Shown here piece by piece: positions 6,789-14,322 of a stretch of 14,458 bases of DNA. Source of the stretch: CAZWAP01 sp964632005 (GTDB lineage: Bacteria; Planctomycetota; Phycisphaerae; Sedimentisphaerales; Anaerobacaceae). Every line of letters begins with the position of its first letter. The first letter of the stretch is position 1. The position numbers were made by a program, and so were the translations under genes. The DNA is taken from contig CAZWAP010000055.1 in the NCBI GenBank assembly GCA_964632005.1, positions 1 to 14,458 on the forward strand, read 5' to 3'. Under the pieces are notes generated by a model, which worked only from the letters and a program-made list of their open reading frames with translations, searched no databases and was not told where the DNA came from.

Positions 6789-7073
6789 ATGGAACAGAAT
6801 AGCGAAAGACACACCTGGAACATCGATTTCAAGAGTATGGTAATCGGTTTTTTGCTGGCCGTGTGCCTGGGTCTGATTCTGGGAGCGTCCGGCGAGACGG
6901 GTGACGAGGGCGTCGGCCCCTACCGGTGCACGGCCGGCAGCGACACTTCGGTGTTCGTAATCGACAGCCGGACCGGCCAGACCTGGAGACTGAGCAGAAC
7001 TGACAACGTTGATTATGGAACGCCTTTCGACCGCAAGTCTCTCCGCAAGAGCATAACCCCTATGGTCAACTGA
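6789..7073 (+). CDS. Small membrane-anchored protein, planctomycete-type hypothetical
   Basis: A 94-residue protein with a polar N-terminus, a single membrane helix or uncleaved signal at about 17-33, and a short exposed domain containing GPYRCTAG, SVFVIDSRTGQTWRL (54-68) and a Lys/Arg-rich end. The VxDxxTGQxW pattern resembles short exported repeats I associate with planctomycete hypothetical proteins; no biochemical role is known to me. AGGAG (6776-6780) eight bases before the ATG supports the start. The stop codon lies 51 bases before the flavoprotein start, consistent with co-transcription. Confidence 0.72.
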   Translation: MEQNSERHTWNIDFKSMVIGFLLAVCLGLILGASGETGDEGVGPYRCTAGSDTSVFVIDSRTGQTWRLSRTDNVDYGTPFDRKSLRKSITPMVN

Positions 7074-7124
7074 GTGCCGAGCGAACCCCAGTGGCCCATC
7101 CGAACAGCGAGCCGGAAACGAGAG

Positions 7125-7739
7125 ATGAAAGTCCTTGGGATCTCGACGAGTCCGCGGCCCGACGGCAACAGCGAGAGGCTTTTGCGACGGGCACTTGAAG
7201 GAGCAGAGTCGGCGGGAGCGGACGTTGAATGTATCCGACTGGCCGGCCTGAAGATTGGCCCGTGCGTAGAATGTAATTCCTGCCGACAAACAGGTCTATG
7301 CCGGCTTGATGATGACTACCGTTGGCTGCTGGAGAAGATCAGCAGGGCCGACCGTCTCATATTTGCGACGCCGATCTTTTTTATGGGGCCCTGCGCGCAG
7401 GCCAAGATGCTCATCGACCGGGGCCAGTGCCTCTGGGCCCGAAAGTACGTGCTGAAGAAAGGGCCCGCGGCCCAGTCTGCGGACCGGCGCGCGATGGTCA
7501 TCGCCGTCGGAGGCTCCAGGAGCAAGAAGCAGTTTGACTGCATTCGTTTGACGATGAAAGCCTACTTTGATTCGCTTGAGACGTGCTATGCCGCCAACCT
7601 TTTCGTCAACCAGGTCGACGAGCTCGGTCAGATCGAAAGACATCCACGGGCAATGGCAGAGGCGTTTCGACTGGGTGCCGAGCTGGCAAGCAGCGATTCC
7701 AAGCCGCCCCGGGCCCCCATCGAGGTCGAGTTGTACTAA
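7125..7739 (+). CDS. Flavodoxin-fold NAD(P)H:FMN reductase, iron-sulfur flavoprotein type
   Basis: A 204-residue cytosolic flavoprotein of the NADPH-dependent FMN reductase / iron-sulfur flavoprotein group (COG0655 type). The N-terminal MKVLGISTSPRPDGNSERLL is the FMN phosphate-binding loop. The compact CVECNSCRQTGLC motif gives C47, C50, C53 and C59 (C-X2-C-X2-C-X5-C), the spacing that holds a 4Fe-4S cluster in archaeal Isf. ATPIFFMGPCAQAKMLIDR (81-99) is the second flavin loop. An upstream GTG at 7074, touching the previous stop codon, would add 17 residues, but the flavodoxin fold begins at ATG 7125, so I prefer that start despite a weak ribosome-binding site. Likely electron transfer; donor and acceptor are unknown, and the cluster is inferred from motif only. 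Confidence 0.88.
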   Translation: MKVLGISTSPRPDGNSERLLRRALEGAESAGADVECIRLAGLKIGPCVECNSCRQTGLCRLDDDYRWLLEKISRADRLIFATPIFFMGPCAQAKMLIDRGQCLWARKYVLKKGPAAQSADRRAMVIAVGGSRSKKQFDCIRLTMKAYFDSLETCYAANLFVNQVDELGQIERHPRAMAEAFRLGAELASSDSKPPRAPIEVELY

Positions 7740-7800
7740 GGCCGACAAGACAAGTAGAGGTTCATTCGGGATGGCTGGAACAGGCCGGGGGCAAATATGG

Positions 7801-8775
7801 ATGAGCAGGCCCGGCTTGCCTTGCGTGGTCGGTCCGGGCAGACTGTCGAAGCTGCTGCTTGCAGCAGCGGGAATCGCGCTCTGTCTGTTGCTGCCGGGCT
7901 GTCGCGACCCTTTCGGGGCGTACATGGCGCAGGGGGTCGCCCTTGCCAGGCAGGGTCAGTACAACCTCGCTATCTCGAGTTTCAACGAGGCAATAGCGAT
8001 AAACCCGGATGACCCCCGCGTGTATTACAATCGAGCGTTGACGTATCGGCTGATGGGCGAGTACGAGCTGGCCATCGCAGACTATAGTAAGGCCATCGAA
8101 CTCAAACCGGATTTCGCCGAAGCTTACGGCAACCGGGGCATCGCACACCGCTATCAAGGCGATTACGACCGCGCGATCAAGGACTACAGCAAGGCGCTGG
8201 CCTTGAACCCCCTTGACGCCCGAACCTATTTCAATCGGGCTCTCGCGTTTCGGCACAAGCAGGACTACGCCCAGGCGGCAGTGGATTACACCAAGGCCAT
8301 CCGCATACAGCCGGATTTCGCCGAGGCCTACGCCAATCGGGGACTGACCTACTGGCGTATGGGCGAGCAGGACCGAGCGATCGAGGACTACACCAAGGCC
8401 ATCGAAACAAAACCGGACTTCGCCGAGGCGTTTTTCAATCGGGGCCTGCTCTATCACCAGAAGGGCCAGTACGACCTGGCGATCGAAGATTACACTAAGA
8501 CCATCGAGCTGGACCCCCATCACGCCGATGCTTATTGCTATCGCGGGTTTCTTCAGCATCACAAGGGCAGGTACGACCTGGCAATCGAGGATTATAGTCG
8601 TGCTATCGCAATAGACCCGAACCACGCCGAGGCCTACAGCAATCGAGGGCTGGCGTATCACTATATGGGTATGTACGACAAGGCGAGGGAGGATTTCGAG
8701 ATGGCCCAGAAGATCCGCGACGAGATCCAGGCCGAACCTCCGGGCGATTACGAGCGCCCAGCGCCGACCGAATGA
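7801..8775 (+). CDS. TPR-repeat lipoprotein
   Basis: A 324-residue exported protein. A hydrophobic signal (about 17-30) ends in the lipobox-like LPGC, with Cys34 as the probable lipidated residue. The rest is almost entirely eight consecutive tetratricopeptide repeats of 34 residues, with the usual W/YxNRGxxYxxxGxYxxAIxDYxKAI pattern and P near the end of each unit. Such solenoids are protein-protein scaffolds. The unit CCGGATTTCGCCGA recurs at 8107, 8311 and 8413 (the last with one change) in exact multiples of 102 bases, showing internal duplication. ATG 7801 has GGGGG (7786-7790) ten bases upstream; an in-frame ATG at 7771 (AGAGG upstream) would add ten residues and is not excluded. It follows the flavoprotein gene by 61 bases. 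Partner unknown. Confidence 0.9.
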   Translation: MSRPGLPCVVGPGRLSKLLLAAAGIALCLLLPGCRDPFGAYMAQGVALARQGQYNLAISSFNEAIAINPDDPRVYYNRALTYRLMGEYELAIADYSKAIELKPDFAEAYGNRGIAHRYQGDYDRAIKDYSKALALNPLDARTYFNRALAFRHKQDYAQAAVDYTKAIRIQPDFAEAYANRGLTYWRMGEQDRAIEDYTKAIETKPDFAEAFFNRGLLYHQKGQYDLAIEDYTKTIELDPHHADAYCYRGFLQHHKGRYDLAIEDYSRAIAIDPNHAEAYSNRGLAYHYMGMYDKAREDFEMAQKIRDEIQAEPPGDYERPAPTE

Positions 8776-8884
8776 CCGGAACTGGCCTGCCCTACCGCGC
8801 AGAATTGCTCCGAATGATAAGCCCTCTTTGCGGGACTTGCCTCTCAAGTTCCCTGAGCCGCCCTTAAACACCGGGCAAATTAGT

Positions 8885-8914
8885 TTGACAAGGCACGGCT
8901 GCGAACGTTAGACT
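8885..8914 (+). promoter_or_regulatory. Candidate htrA promoter
   Basis: A perfect TTGACA (8885-8890) is followed after 18 bases by TAGACT (8909-8914; four of six). The start near 8921 leaves a leader of about 87 bases. It resembles a housekeeping promoter; no sigmaE-like element was recognised. Confidence 0.5.
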
Positions 8915-9007
8915 CGTGTGCAATCCCGGCCCGGACAGGGTTTCCTCAGAAAAAACCCCGGCCTACTCGTTCGACCCCGGTGAACCAGGACTCAAAAGGA
9001 GATGAAT

Positions 9008-10471
9008 ATGTTCGATAATATTGGCAAATCATCCGGAAACCGTCGCGCTTGTGCGGCGGCTTTATACATTTTCCTGTGGGTTCTGCTTATGCTGCCCGTC
9101 TCGGGCCTTGGTGGGGAACAGAACAGCATCGCGACCCTGAAGGAAATGGGCAAGGCCTTTACCTCGATCGCGGAGAAGGCCTCACCAGCGGTAGTAGCAA
9201 TCAGGGTCGAGAGTACGGTCACGCAGCGATACTACGACTACGAGGATTCCCCATTCGGGAATGACCTTTTTGAATTCTTCTTCTTTCGCCGCCGGCCGCA
9301 GCGCCCTATCCCGCAGCCCAAGCAGAGACGGATCATCACAGCCCAGGGCTCAGGCTTTATCATATCCGCCGACGGCTATGTCCTGACGAGCAATCACCTG
9401 GTCGGCGACGCCGAGAAGGTGGTCGTGGAGCTGGGAGATGGCCGAAAGTTCACTGCCCGGAGGATCGGCACAGACCCCGACTCCGATGTCGCCGTCATAA
9501 GAATCGACGCAAACGAGCTTCCATACATAGAGATGGCAGACTCCGACGCACTGGAGGTCGGCGAGTGGGTGCTCGCCATCGGTAACCCGCTGGGCTTGAG
9601 CCACACGGTTACGGCAGGCATAGTAAGCGCTAAAGGCAGAAGCGGCTTCGGACTGGCCAACCTGGAAAACTTCATCCAGACCGATGCGGCTATCAACTTC
9701 GGAAACTCAGGGGGGCCTTTGATCAACCTGGATGGAGAAGTCGTCGGCATCAATACCGCCATCGTAGGGTCCGCCGGTAATATCGGTATCGGCTTTGCAA
9801 TCCCGATCAATATGGCCAAGAACATATACCAGCAGCTCAAGACAACCGGCAGGGTCGAACGGGCGTTCCTCGGGGTGCTGCCCCAGGATATGGATGCTGA
9901 TATGGCCGAGGCGTTCGGGCTGCCCAACAGCAACGGTGTTTTGATCCCACAAGTCGATAAAGGCTCGGCAGCGGACAGGGCCGGGCTAAGGCACAACGAC
10001 GTGATCTTAGAGTTTGACGGTCACCCCGTCCGCTCGGCAAACGAACTGAGAAACCGCATTGCTATGCTCAGCCCCGGCACCAGGGTCAAGATCGTGGTCT
10101 GGCGGGACGGCAAACGCAAGACCGTCACGGCAAAACTGGGCCGGCGCACCATAGACACCCTCGACCAGCAAGGCACCGCCGAGGACATCCTCGAGGAGCT
10201 GGGCTTCACCGTGCAGAACTTCGACAAGGAAGCGCCGGGCCCGCACCAACACCAGGACCAGAGCGGCGTGGTTATCAGTAGCGTGCAGCCAGGCTCGCAG
10301 GCCGATCGCGCCAATTTGATGCCGGGTATGCTCATAAAAGAGGTAAATCAAAAGCCCGTTAACGACGTAACAGAGTTCCACGAGGCGATAAAGAAAGCCA
10401 AGAGCAAGGGCACGGCCGTGCTGCTGGTAAAGCACGAGACACTTTCATTCTACGTGCTCTTTACGCTCTAA
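9008..10471 (+). CDS. htrA: HtrA/Deg-family periplasmic serine protease with two PDZ domains
   Basis: A 487-residue envelope protease/chaperone that degrades or refolds damaged exported proteins. A signal peptide or anchor lies at about 14-33. The trypsin-like domain has the catalytic triad H130 (LTSNHLV), D160 (SDVAVIRI) and S234 (GNSGGPL). The LA loop is Phe/Arg-rich (SPFGNDLFEFFFFRRR, 81-96), as in many Deg proteases. PDZ1 covers about 286-378 (FLGV, GSAADRAGL) and PDZ2 about 397-478 (GFTV, GSQADRANLMPG). An earlier in-frame ATG at 9002 directly abuts AAGGAG (8996-9001), which leaves no spacer; ATG 9008 gives a normal six-base spacer, so I start there. All catalytic residues are present. 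Placement just after the TPR lipoprotein gene suggests an envelope theme, but it has its own promoter. Confidence 0.95.
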   Translation: MFDNIGKSSGNRRACAAALYIFLWVLLMLPVSGLGGEQNSIATLKEMGKAFTSIAEKASPAVVAIRVESTVTQRYYDYEDSPFGNDLFEFFFFRRRPQRPIPQPKQRRIITAQGSGFIISADGYVLTSNHLVGDAEKVVVELGDGRKFTARRIGTDPDSDVAVIRIDANELPYIEMADSDALEVGEWVLAIGNPLGLSHTVTAGIVSAKGRSGFGLANLENFIQTDAAINFGNSGGPLINLDGEVVGINTAIVGSAGNIGIGFAIPINMAKNIYQQLKTTGRVERAFLGVLPQDMDADMAEAFGLPNSNGVLIPQVDKGSAADRAGLRHNDVILEFDGHPVRSANELRNRIAMLSPGTRVKIVVWRDGKRKTVTAKLGRRTIDTLDQQGTAEDILEELGFTVQNFDKEAPGPHQHQDQSGVVISSVQPGSQADRANLMPGMLIKEVNQKPVNDVTEFHEAIKKAKSKGTAVLLVKHETLSFYVLFTL

Positions 10472-10693
10472 GATCCAACGGAGAGGCCAGCGAGCTGCTG
10501 GGCCGATTTACATCTAACCGCGAGCCCCGCAAAAGCGGCTTCGTGGCGCCCGTCGTGGCGTTGCACTGGTGCTGCCGGCTGGTGACCTTTATGTAAGTCT
10601 GGTTAAGCAACACCGGGAGCCTCTTGCATTGGAAATCGTGCATGCCACACCGTCCGGGCGGACGGACAGGTCGGCTCAGGGAAGGCGGAGATT
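10472..10693. other. Gene-free stretch downstream of htrA
   Basis: No gene is visible. A short CCGC-AAAA-GCGG hairpin near 10527 lacks a T-run. Open frames on the - strand here show no motif or ribosome-binding site. Confidence 0.45.
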
Positions 10694-10722
10694 TTGACAG
10701 CCGGCAACGGCGGTGGTAGGAT
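10694..10722 (+). promoter_or_regulatory. Promoter of the WYL regulator gene
   Basis: A perfect TTGACA (10694-10699) and TAGGAT (10717-10722) are spaced 17 bases apart, with a TG one base before the -10 box (extended -10). Transcription from about 10729 leaves a leader of about 119 bases before the ATG at 10848, long enough to hold regulatory structure or an operator. Confidence 0.55.
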
Positions 10723-10847
10723 AGCTCTGCCGCGAGACGGCTGGAGTGACTTCCGGGCAGATACAAGCCTGCGGACGGCCCTCGAGGCAAAAACAGACCG
10801 TATGGCCACATATAACAGGAAATTTCATCAGCAAGGGCGGGAAAACC

Positions 10848-11828
10848 ATGAAGCATAGCAGGATCAGCAGGGTCATGCAGATTCTGGTGACAATGCAGTC
10901 CGGCCGGAGCTATGGGGTAGCCGAGCTTGCGAAGATGTTCGGAACGAGCCGGCGGACAATCTTCCGTGACCTCAAGGAGCTTGAGGCGATGGGCGTGCCG
11001 TATCACTATGACTCCGCCAAGGGCGGCTATGTCTTAGAGCCGGAGTTCTTCCTGCCGCCTATTGACCTGAACCTCAAGGAAGCGCTGAGCATCTTGATGC
11101 TGGCACACAAGGTGAGCGACCAGGTGCAGTTACCTTTCAGCCGGTCGGCGCTGCTGGCGGCACTGAAAATCGAGAACAACCTGCCTGCCGAAATCAGGCG
11201 TTATTGCCAGCGGGCGCTTCGGAGTATCTCCGCTCGGGCCGCTGCACAGGCGCCGATGCCGAGCCCAGCTGGACTCGACAATACCTTCGCACGACTCCAG
11301 AACGCCCTGACGAAAAAACGCAAGGTCAGAATCCGTTATCACTCGCTCCTGGAAGGCAGGGAAATCGACGTGGAGCTGTCACCATATCATCTTTTCTACA
11401 ACCGGCGGGCCTGGTACGTGCTCGGGTACTCCAGCCTGCACAAGAGCGTTCGGACCTTCAAACTCAACCGGATCAGGGCGCTCGAGCCGACGGATAGGTG
11501 TTTCATCGATGATGAAAAGTTCGACCCTGCCGAGTATTTCGGCAGGGCGTGGTCGATGATACCGGAGGGTCGAATCTACAATGTGAAGCTGCGTTTTCTG
11601 CCCAAGGTCGCGCGGAACGTCGCGGAGGTCAAATGGCACAGCACCCAAGAGGTCGTCTTCAACGATGACGGCTCGGTGACGGTGGAGTTCCGCGTGGACG
11701 GGCTGGGGGAAATCACCTGGTGGATCCTGGGCTACGGCGACCAGGTACAGGTGCTGGCGCCGAGGACGTTACGCAAGAAAATAATGCAGGTCGCAAGGAA
11801 TATGCTCAAGCTCAACGAGCAGGTCTAA
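10848..11828 (+). CDS. WYL-domain transcriptional regulator (HTH_11 + WYL)
   Basis: A 326-residue cytosolic DNA-binding regulator. The N-terminal winged helix-turn-helix covers about 1-62, with the recognition region LAKMFGTSRRTIFRDLKELEAMG (27-49) and the wing YHYDSAKGGYVL. A linker leads to the WYL domain (about 145-240), where WYV at 189-191 replaces the namesake WYL and VRTFKLNRI (201-209) supplies the conserved ligand-pocket Arg/Phe region. A C-terminal WCX-like segment (about 243-320; WWILGYGDQVQVLAP) follows. WYL domains commonly sense nucleotides or nucleic acid; the ligand here is unknown. ATG 10848 is chosen because AAGGGCGGG (10833-10841) precedes it by six bases and homology begins at MKHSRISRVMQIL. 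The gene is convergent with the sulfatase gene, with no adjacent defence genes, so its targets cannot be inferred. Confidence 0.92.
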   Translation: MKHSRISRVMQILVTMQSGRSYGVAELAKMFGTSRRTIFRDLKELEAMGVPYHYDSAKGGYVLEPEFFLPPIDLNLKEALSILMLAHKVSDQVQLPFSRSALLAALKIENNLPAEIRRYCQRALRSISARAAAQAPMPSPAGLDNTFARLQNALTKKRKVRIRYHSLLEGREIDVELSPYHLFYNRRAWYVLGYSSLHKSVRTFKLNRIRALEPTDRCFIDDEKFDPAEYFGRAWSMIPEGRIYNVKLRFLPKVARNVAEVKWHSTQEVVFNDDGSVTVEFRVDGLGEITWWILGYGDQVQVLAPRTLRKKIMQVARNMLKLNEQV

Positions 11829-11846
11829 AGCCCGGCAGTTTGCTTG

Positions 11847-11888
11847 CCCGGCCGATCCGGACGCCAAAGCCGTTCTCTGGCGGCCGGG
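11847..11888. terminator. Hairpin in the convergent WYL/sulfatase gap
   Basis: CCCGGC (11847-11852) pairs with GCCGGG (11883-11888) and CGCCA (11862-11866) with TGGCG (11878-11882): 11 pairs with a nine-base one-sided bulge. A separate ACCCG/CGGGT hairpin lies immediately past the sulfatase stop. Neither has a clear T-run, so this would be bidirectional structure with uncertain termination strength. Confidence 0.35.
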
Positions 11889-11915
11889 AACATAGACACA
11901 CCCGTGGCCCGCGGG

Positions 11916-13319
11916 TCACTTTTTCCCGGACGCGTAGAACCTGCGCCTGTGCTCGGCGGCGTACCTCTTGAGTCGCTCGGCAACGTGCGGGTATTTGTCA
12001 ACCACGTTGGTCGTCTCGAAGGGGTCGTTCTCCATATCAAAAAGGGCCAGCCCTATCTTTTCCTGCCTGTACTTGCCTGGCAAACCGTCCTTGCCGGCCT
12101 CGACAAGCGTGCGGTAGGTGTGCGGCAGGTGGAGCTTCCATTTTCCGTCGCCGCTGATGACGCCTTCGAAATTCCGCCCCGTCGAGAACGGGTAGTAGTC
12201 GTGCGGATTCTTCGCACCGCTTTTGCCGACGATCAGGTCCCAGACGTTTTTGCCGTCGATGGGGTTCTTTGGCAGCTCGGCTCCGGCGAGGTGGGCCAGC
12301 GTCGGCAGTATGTCTATCGAGCAAAAGGCCCTGTTGGAAACCGAGCCGGCCTTGATCCGGCCGGGGAACTTTATGATGCAGGCGCTGCGCGTTCCACCGT
12401 CGAAGCTTGTGCCCTTGGCTTCGCGGAACGGTGTCTTTCCTGCGTGGTTTCCATAGGAGATCCACGGGCCGTTGTCCGAGCTGAGAAAAACCAGCGTGTT
12501 CTCTTCGAGGCCGTTGGCTCTGAGGGCCCTGTTGATCTGGCCGATCGACCAGTCGATCTCCATCATCACGTCCCCGTACAGCCCGACCCCCGATTTGCCC
12601 TGGAACTTTTCGCTGCAAAAAAGCGGGACGTGAGGCATCGAGTGCGGCACATACAGGAAAAATGGCCTGTCCTTGTTTCTGTTGATGAAGTCGACCGCGT
12701 GCTCGGTGTACCAGGTTGTGAGCATTTTTTGGTCTTCTTTGGTAACCCTCTCGATCGTTACCTTGCCGTTTTCCCAGAACCACAGCGGATACCTGCCCCA
12801 GAATTTCGGGTTCTGGGGGTGATACTCCCACATATCGTTGGAGTACATAAGCCCGCAGGACTCATCGAAGCCCCTTGCCGGGGGCCGGGTTTCTTCCTGG
12901 TCCCCGATGTGCCACTTGCCGAAGACGGCGGTGGCATAGCCTCGCTTCTTGAGGACCTCAGCAATGGTGGCGTATTTGGGGTCAAGCCCCCTTGCCCGCG
13001 GCCCATGCGCGCCGAAGACCTTGGTCCTTCCCGGATAGCAGCCGCTCAGCAGCGCCGCCCGGGAGGCGGAACAGACCGCCTGGGGGACGTAGAAGTTGTT
13101 GAATCGACAGCCCTGGCGGGCGAGTTGTTCGACGTTCGGCGTTTTATAAGCGGGACTGCCAAAGGGCGGGAAGTCCGCCCACCCGGAGTCATCCAGGAAG
13201 ATAATGACGAAATTGGGCGGTTTTTTCTCTTCGGCGGTGCAAAACCGACGCCACCCCAGGGCCGCCACAGAGACCGCGGCAGCCTTGAGAAAGTCCCTGC
13301 GCGTCCGGATTGTCTTCAT
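11916..13319 (-). CDS. Tat-exported type I sulfatase
   Basis: A 467-residue sulfatase (alkaline-phosphatase superfamily) hydrolysing sulfate esters, probably of a sulfated sugar; the substrate is not readable. The N-terminus has a twin-arginine signal, TRRDFLK (6-12), then a hydrophobic AAAVSVAALG, so it is exported folded. D43-D44 (FLDDSGWAD) begin the metal site. The formylglycine motif is CSASR (83-87), with C83 as the residue to be oxidised and Ala where most family members have Pro. GKWHIG (134-139) supplies K135 and H137, PHSMPH (225-230) the His pocket, and SDNG (281-284) D282/N283 for calcium. No modifying enzyme (FGE or anSME) is in the window. AAGGA shortly before ATG 13319 supports the start. 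It lies 84 bases downstream of larE on the same strand and may be co-transcribed. Full length and complete. Confidence 0.95.
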   Translation of the reverse strand: MKTIRTRRDFLKAAAVSVAALGWRRFCTAEEKKPPNFVIIFLDDSGWADFPPFGSPAYKTPNVEQLARQGCRFNNFYVPQAVCSASRAALLSGCYPGRTKVFGAHGPRARGLDPKYATIAEVLKKRGYATAVFGKWHIGDQEETRPPARGFDESCGLMYSNDMWEYHPQNPKFWGRYPLWFWENGKVTIERVTKEDQKMLTTWYTEHAVDFINRNKDRPFFLYVPHSMPHVPLFCSEKFQGKSGVGLYGDVMMEIDWSIGQINRALRANGLEENTLVFLSSDNGPWISYGNHAGKTPFREAKGTSFDGGTRSACIIKFPGRIKAGSVSNRAFCSIDILPTLAHLAGAELPKNPIDGKNVWDLIVGKSGAKNPHDYYPFSTGRNFEGVISGDGKWKLHLPHTYRTLVEAGKDGLPGKYRQEKIGLALFDMENDPFETTNVVDKYPHVAERLKRYAAEHRRRFYASGKK

Positions 13320-13403
13320 ATCCTGTCCTTTCGAGAGTTTACCTGGCCGCCATTTCCTATTCAGCAGCTGCGGCGGCCTGGCGGGCCCGGCCGGGCATTA
13401 GCA

Positions 13404-14237
13404 TTAGAGGCTCTGGCGTTTCTGCTCTTCGGTGAGCTGGACGTTGAGCGAGCCTGAACGAAAGCCCTCCAGGTCAATGGTTACGAATTTGAAGCCGAGC
13501 GATTTGAGCTTACCGACGATCTGCGAGCGGATAGGCTCGGCAGCTGCCTTGTCGATATCATCAGGGGCGAGCTCGATTCGGGCGACGGTATCGTGGTGGC
13601 GGACGCGGAACTCGACGAAACCGAGTTGGCGGAGGAAATCTTCGGCCTCTTCCACCTGTTTGAGCCTTTGTTCGGTGATCTTCAGGCCGTAGCTCATCCG
13701 TGAGGCCAGGCACGGGGATGCAGGCAGCTCGGCGGTGGGCAGATTGGCCTTTCGGCTCAATTCGCGGATATCGGCCTTTGTGAGCCTGGCTTCCATCAGG
13801 GGACAGCGGACACCGAAGACCTGCGCAGCCCGGTTGCCGGGCCTAAAATCGTCCTTGTCATCGTAGTTGCTGCCGCAGATTACGTGGTCATAGCCCTTTT
13901 TCCGGGCCAGATCCACCAGGAGCCTGTAAAGGTGCGACTTGCAGTGGAAACAGCGGTCGGCCTTGTTGGCTGCGTAGTTGTCATCCTCGACCTCGTCAAC
14001 GGTGATTTCCTCGAGCGTGGCGCCGATGAGCCGGGCGTTGCTGACAGCCTGCTCGTACTGCGAGCGTGCCAGCGAGGGACTGACGCCTATGCAGGCCAGG
14101 ACGTTCTCAGCCCCGAGCGTATCGACGGCCGCCTTGAGCAGATAGGTGCTGTCCACGCCGCCGGAATACGCAACGACGACGCTGCCCAGACTCTCGAGCA
14201 CCTGCCGAAGGGTATCATATTTTTCCTCAAGGGCCAT
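13404..14237 (-). CDS. larE: ATP-dependent sacrificial sulfur transferase LarE
   Basis: LarE is a PP-loop enzyme that adenylates the biscarboxylate nicotinate mononucleotide and donates sulfur to it during assembly of the nickel-pincer nucleotide cofactor of lactate racemase and relatives. The 277-residue product has the PP-loop SGGVDS (25-30), RCFHCK with C96 and C99, and PCLASR with C176, the position of the sacrificial cysteine in Lactobacillus plantarum LarE. The extra CxxC suggests the three-cysteine subtype that can carry an Fe-S cluster, but this is inference. The frame is open back to 14336, but that part translates the tRNA gene; ATG 14237 (MALEEKYDTLRQVL) matches the family start. 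It sits two bases after the tRNA and has no ribosome-binding site at normal distance. larB, larC and a target enzyme are not in the window. Confidence 0.93.
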   Translation of the reverse strand: MALEEKYDTLRQVLESLGSVVVAYSGGVDSTYLLKAAVDTLGAENVLACIGVSPSLARSQYEQAVSNARLIGATLEEITVDEVEDDNYAANKADRCFHCKSHLYRLLVDLARKKGYDHVICGSNYDDKDDFRPGNRAAQVFGVRCPLMEARLTKADIRELSRKANLPTAELPASPCLASRMSYGLKITEQRLKQVEEAEDFLRQLGFVEFRVRHHDTVARIELAPDDIDKAAAEPIRSQIVGKLKSLGFKFVTIDLEGFRSGSLNVQLTEEQKRQSL

Positions 14238-14239
14238 AA

Positions 14240-14311
14240 AGCCGATGGAGGGATTCGAACCCTCAACCCCAGCTTTACGAAAGCTGTGCTCTACCGTTGA
14301 GCTACATCGGC
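14240..14311 (-). tRNA. tRNA-Thr (anticodon CGT)
   Basis: A 72-base cloverleaf on the - strand. The acceptor stem GCCGATG/CATCGGC pairs fully, the D arm is GCTC/GAGC, the anticodon stem is CAGCT/AGCTG around TTCGTAA (anticodon CGT, reading ACG), and the T arm is GAGGG/CCCTC around TTCGAAT. G1-C72, C2-G71, G35 and U36 fit threonine identity. The discriminator is T, and CCA is not encoded (TTTA follows), so the tail must be added enzymatically. The larE start codon begins three bases beyond the discriminator. Confidence 0.95.
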
Positions 14312-14322
14312 CTATATAAGGG

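Noticed and set aside
7762..8871. 369-codon open frame on the - strand
   Set aside because: It is antisense to the TPR repeats. Its apparent internal repeats mirror those of the real gene.
11844..13457. 537-codon open frame on the + strand
   Set aside because: It lies antisense to the sulfatase gene, whose product has complete catalytic motifs. The + frame has no recognisable domain and is a GC-rich shadow.
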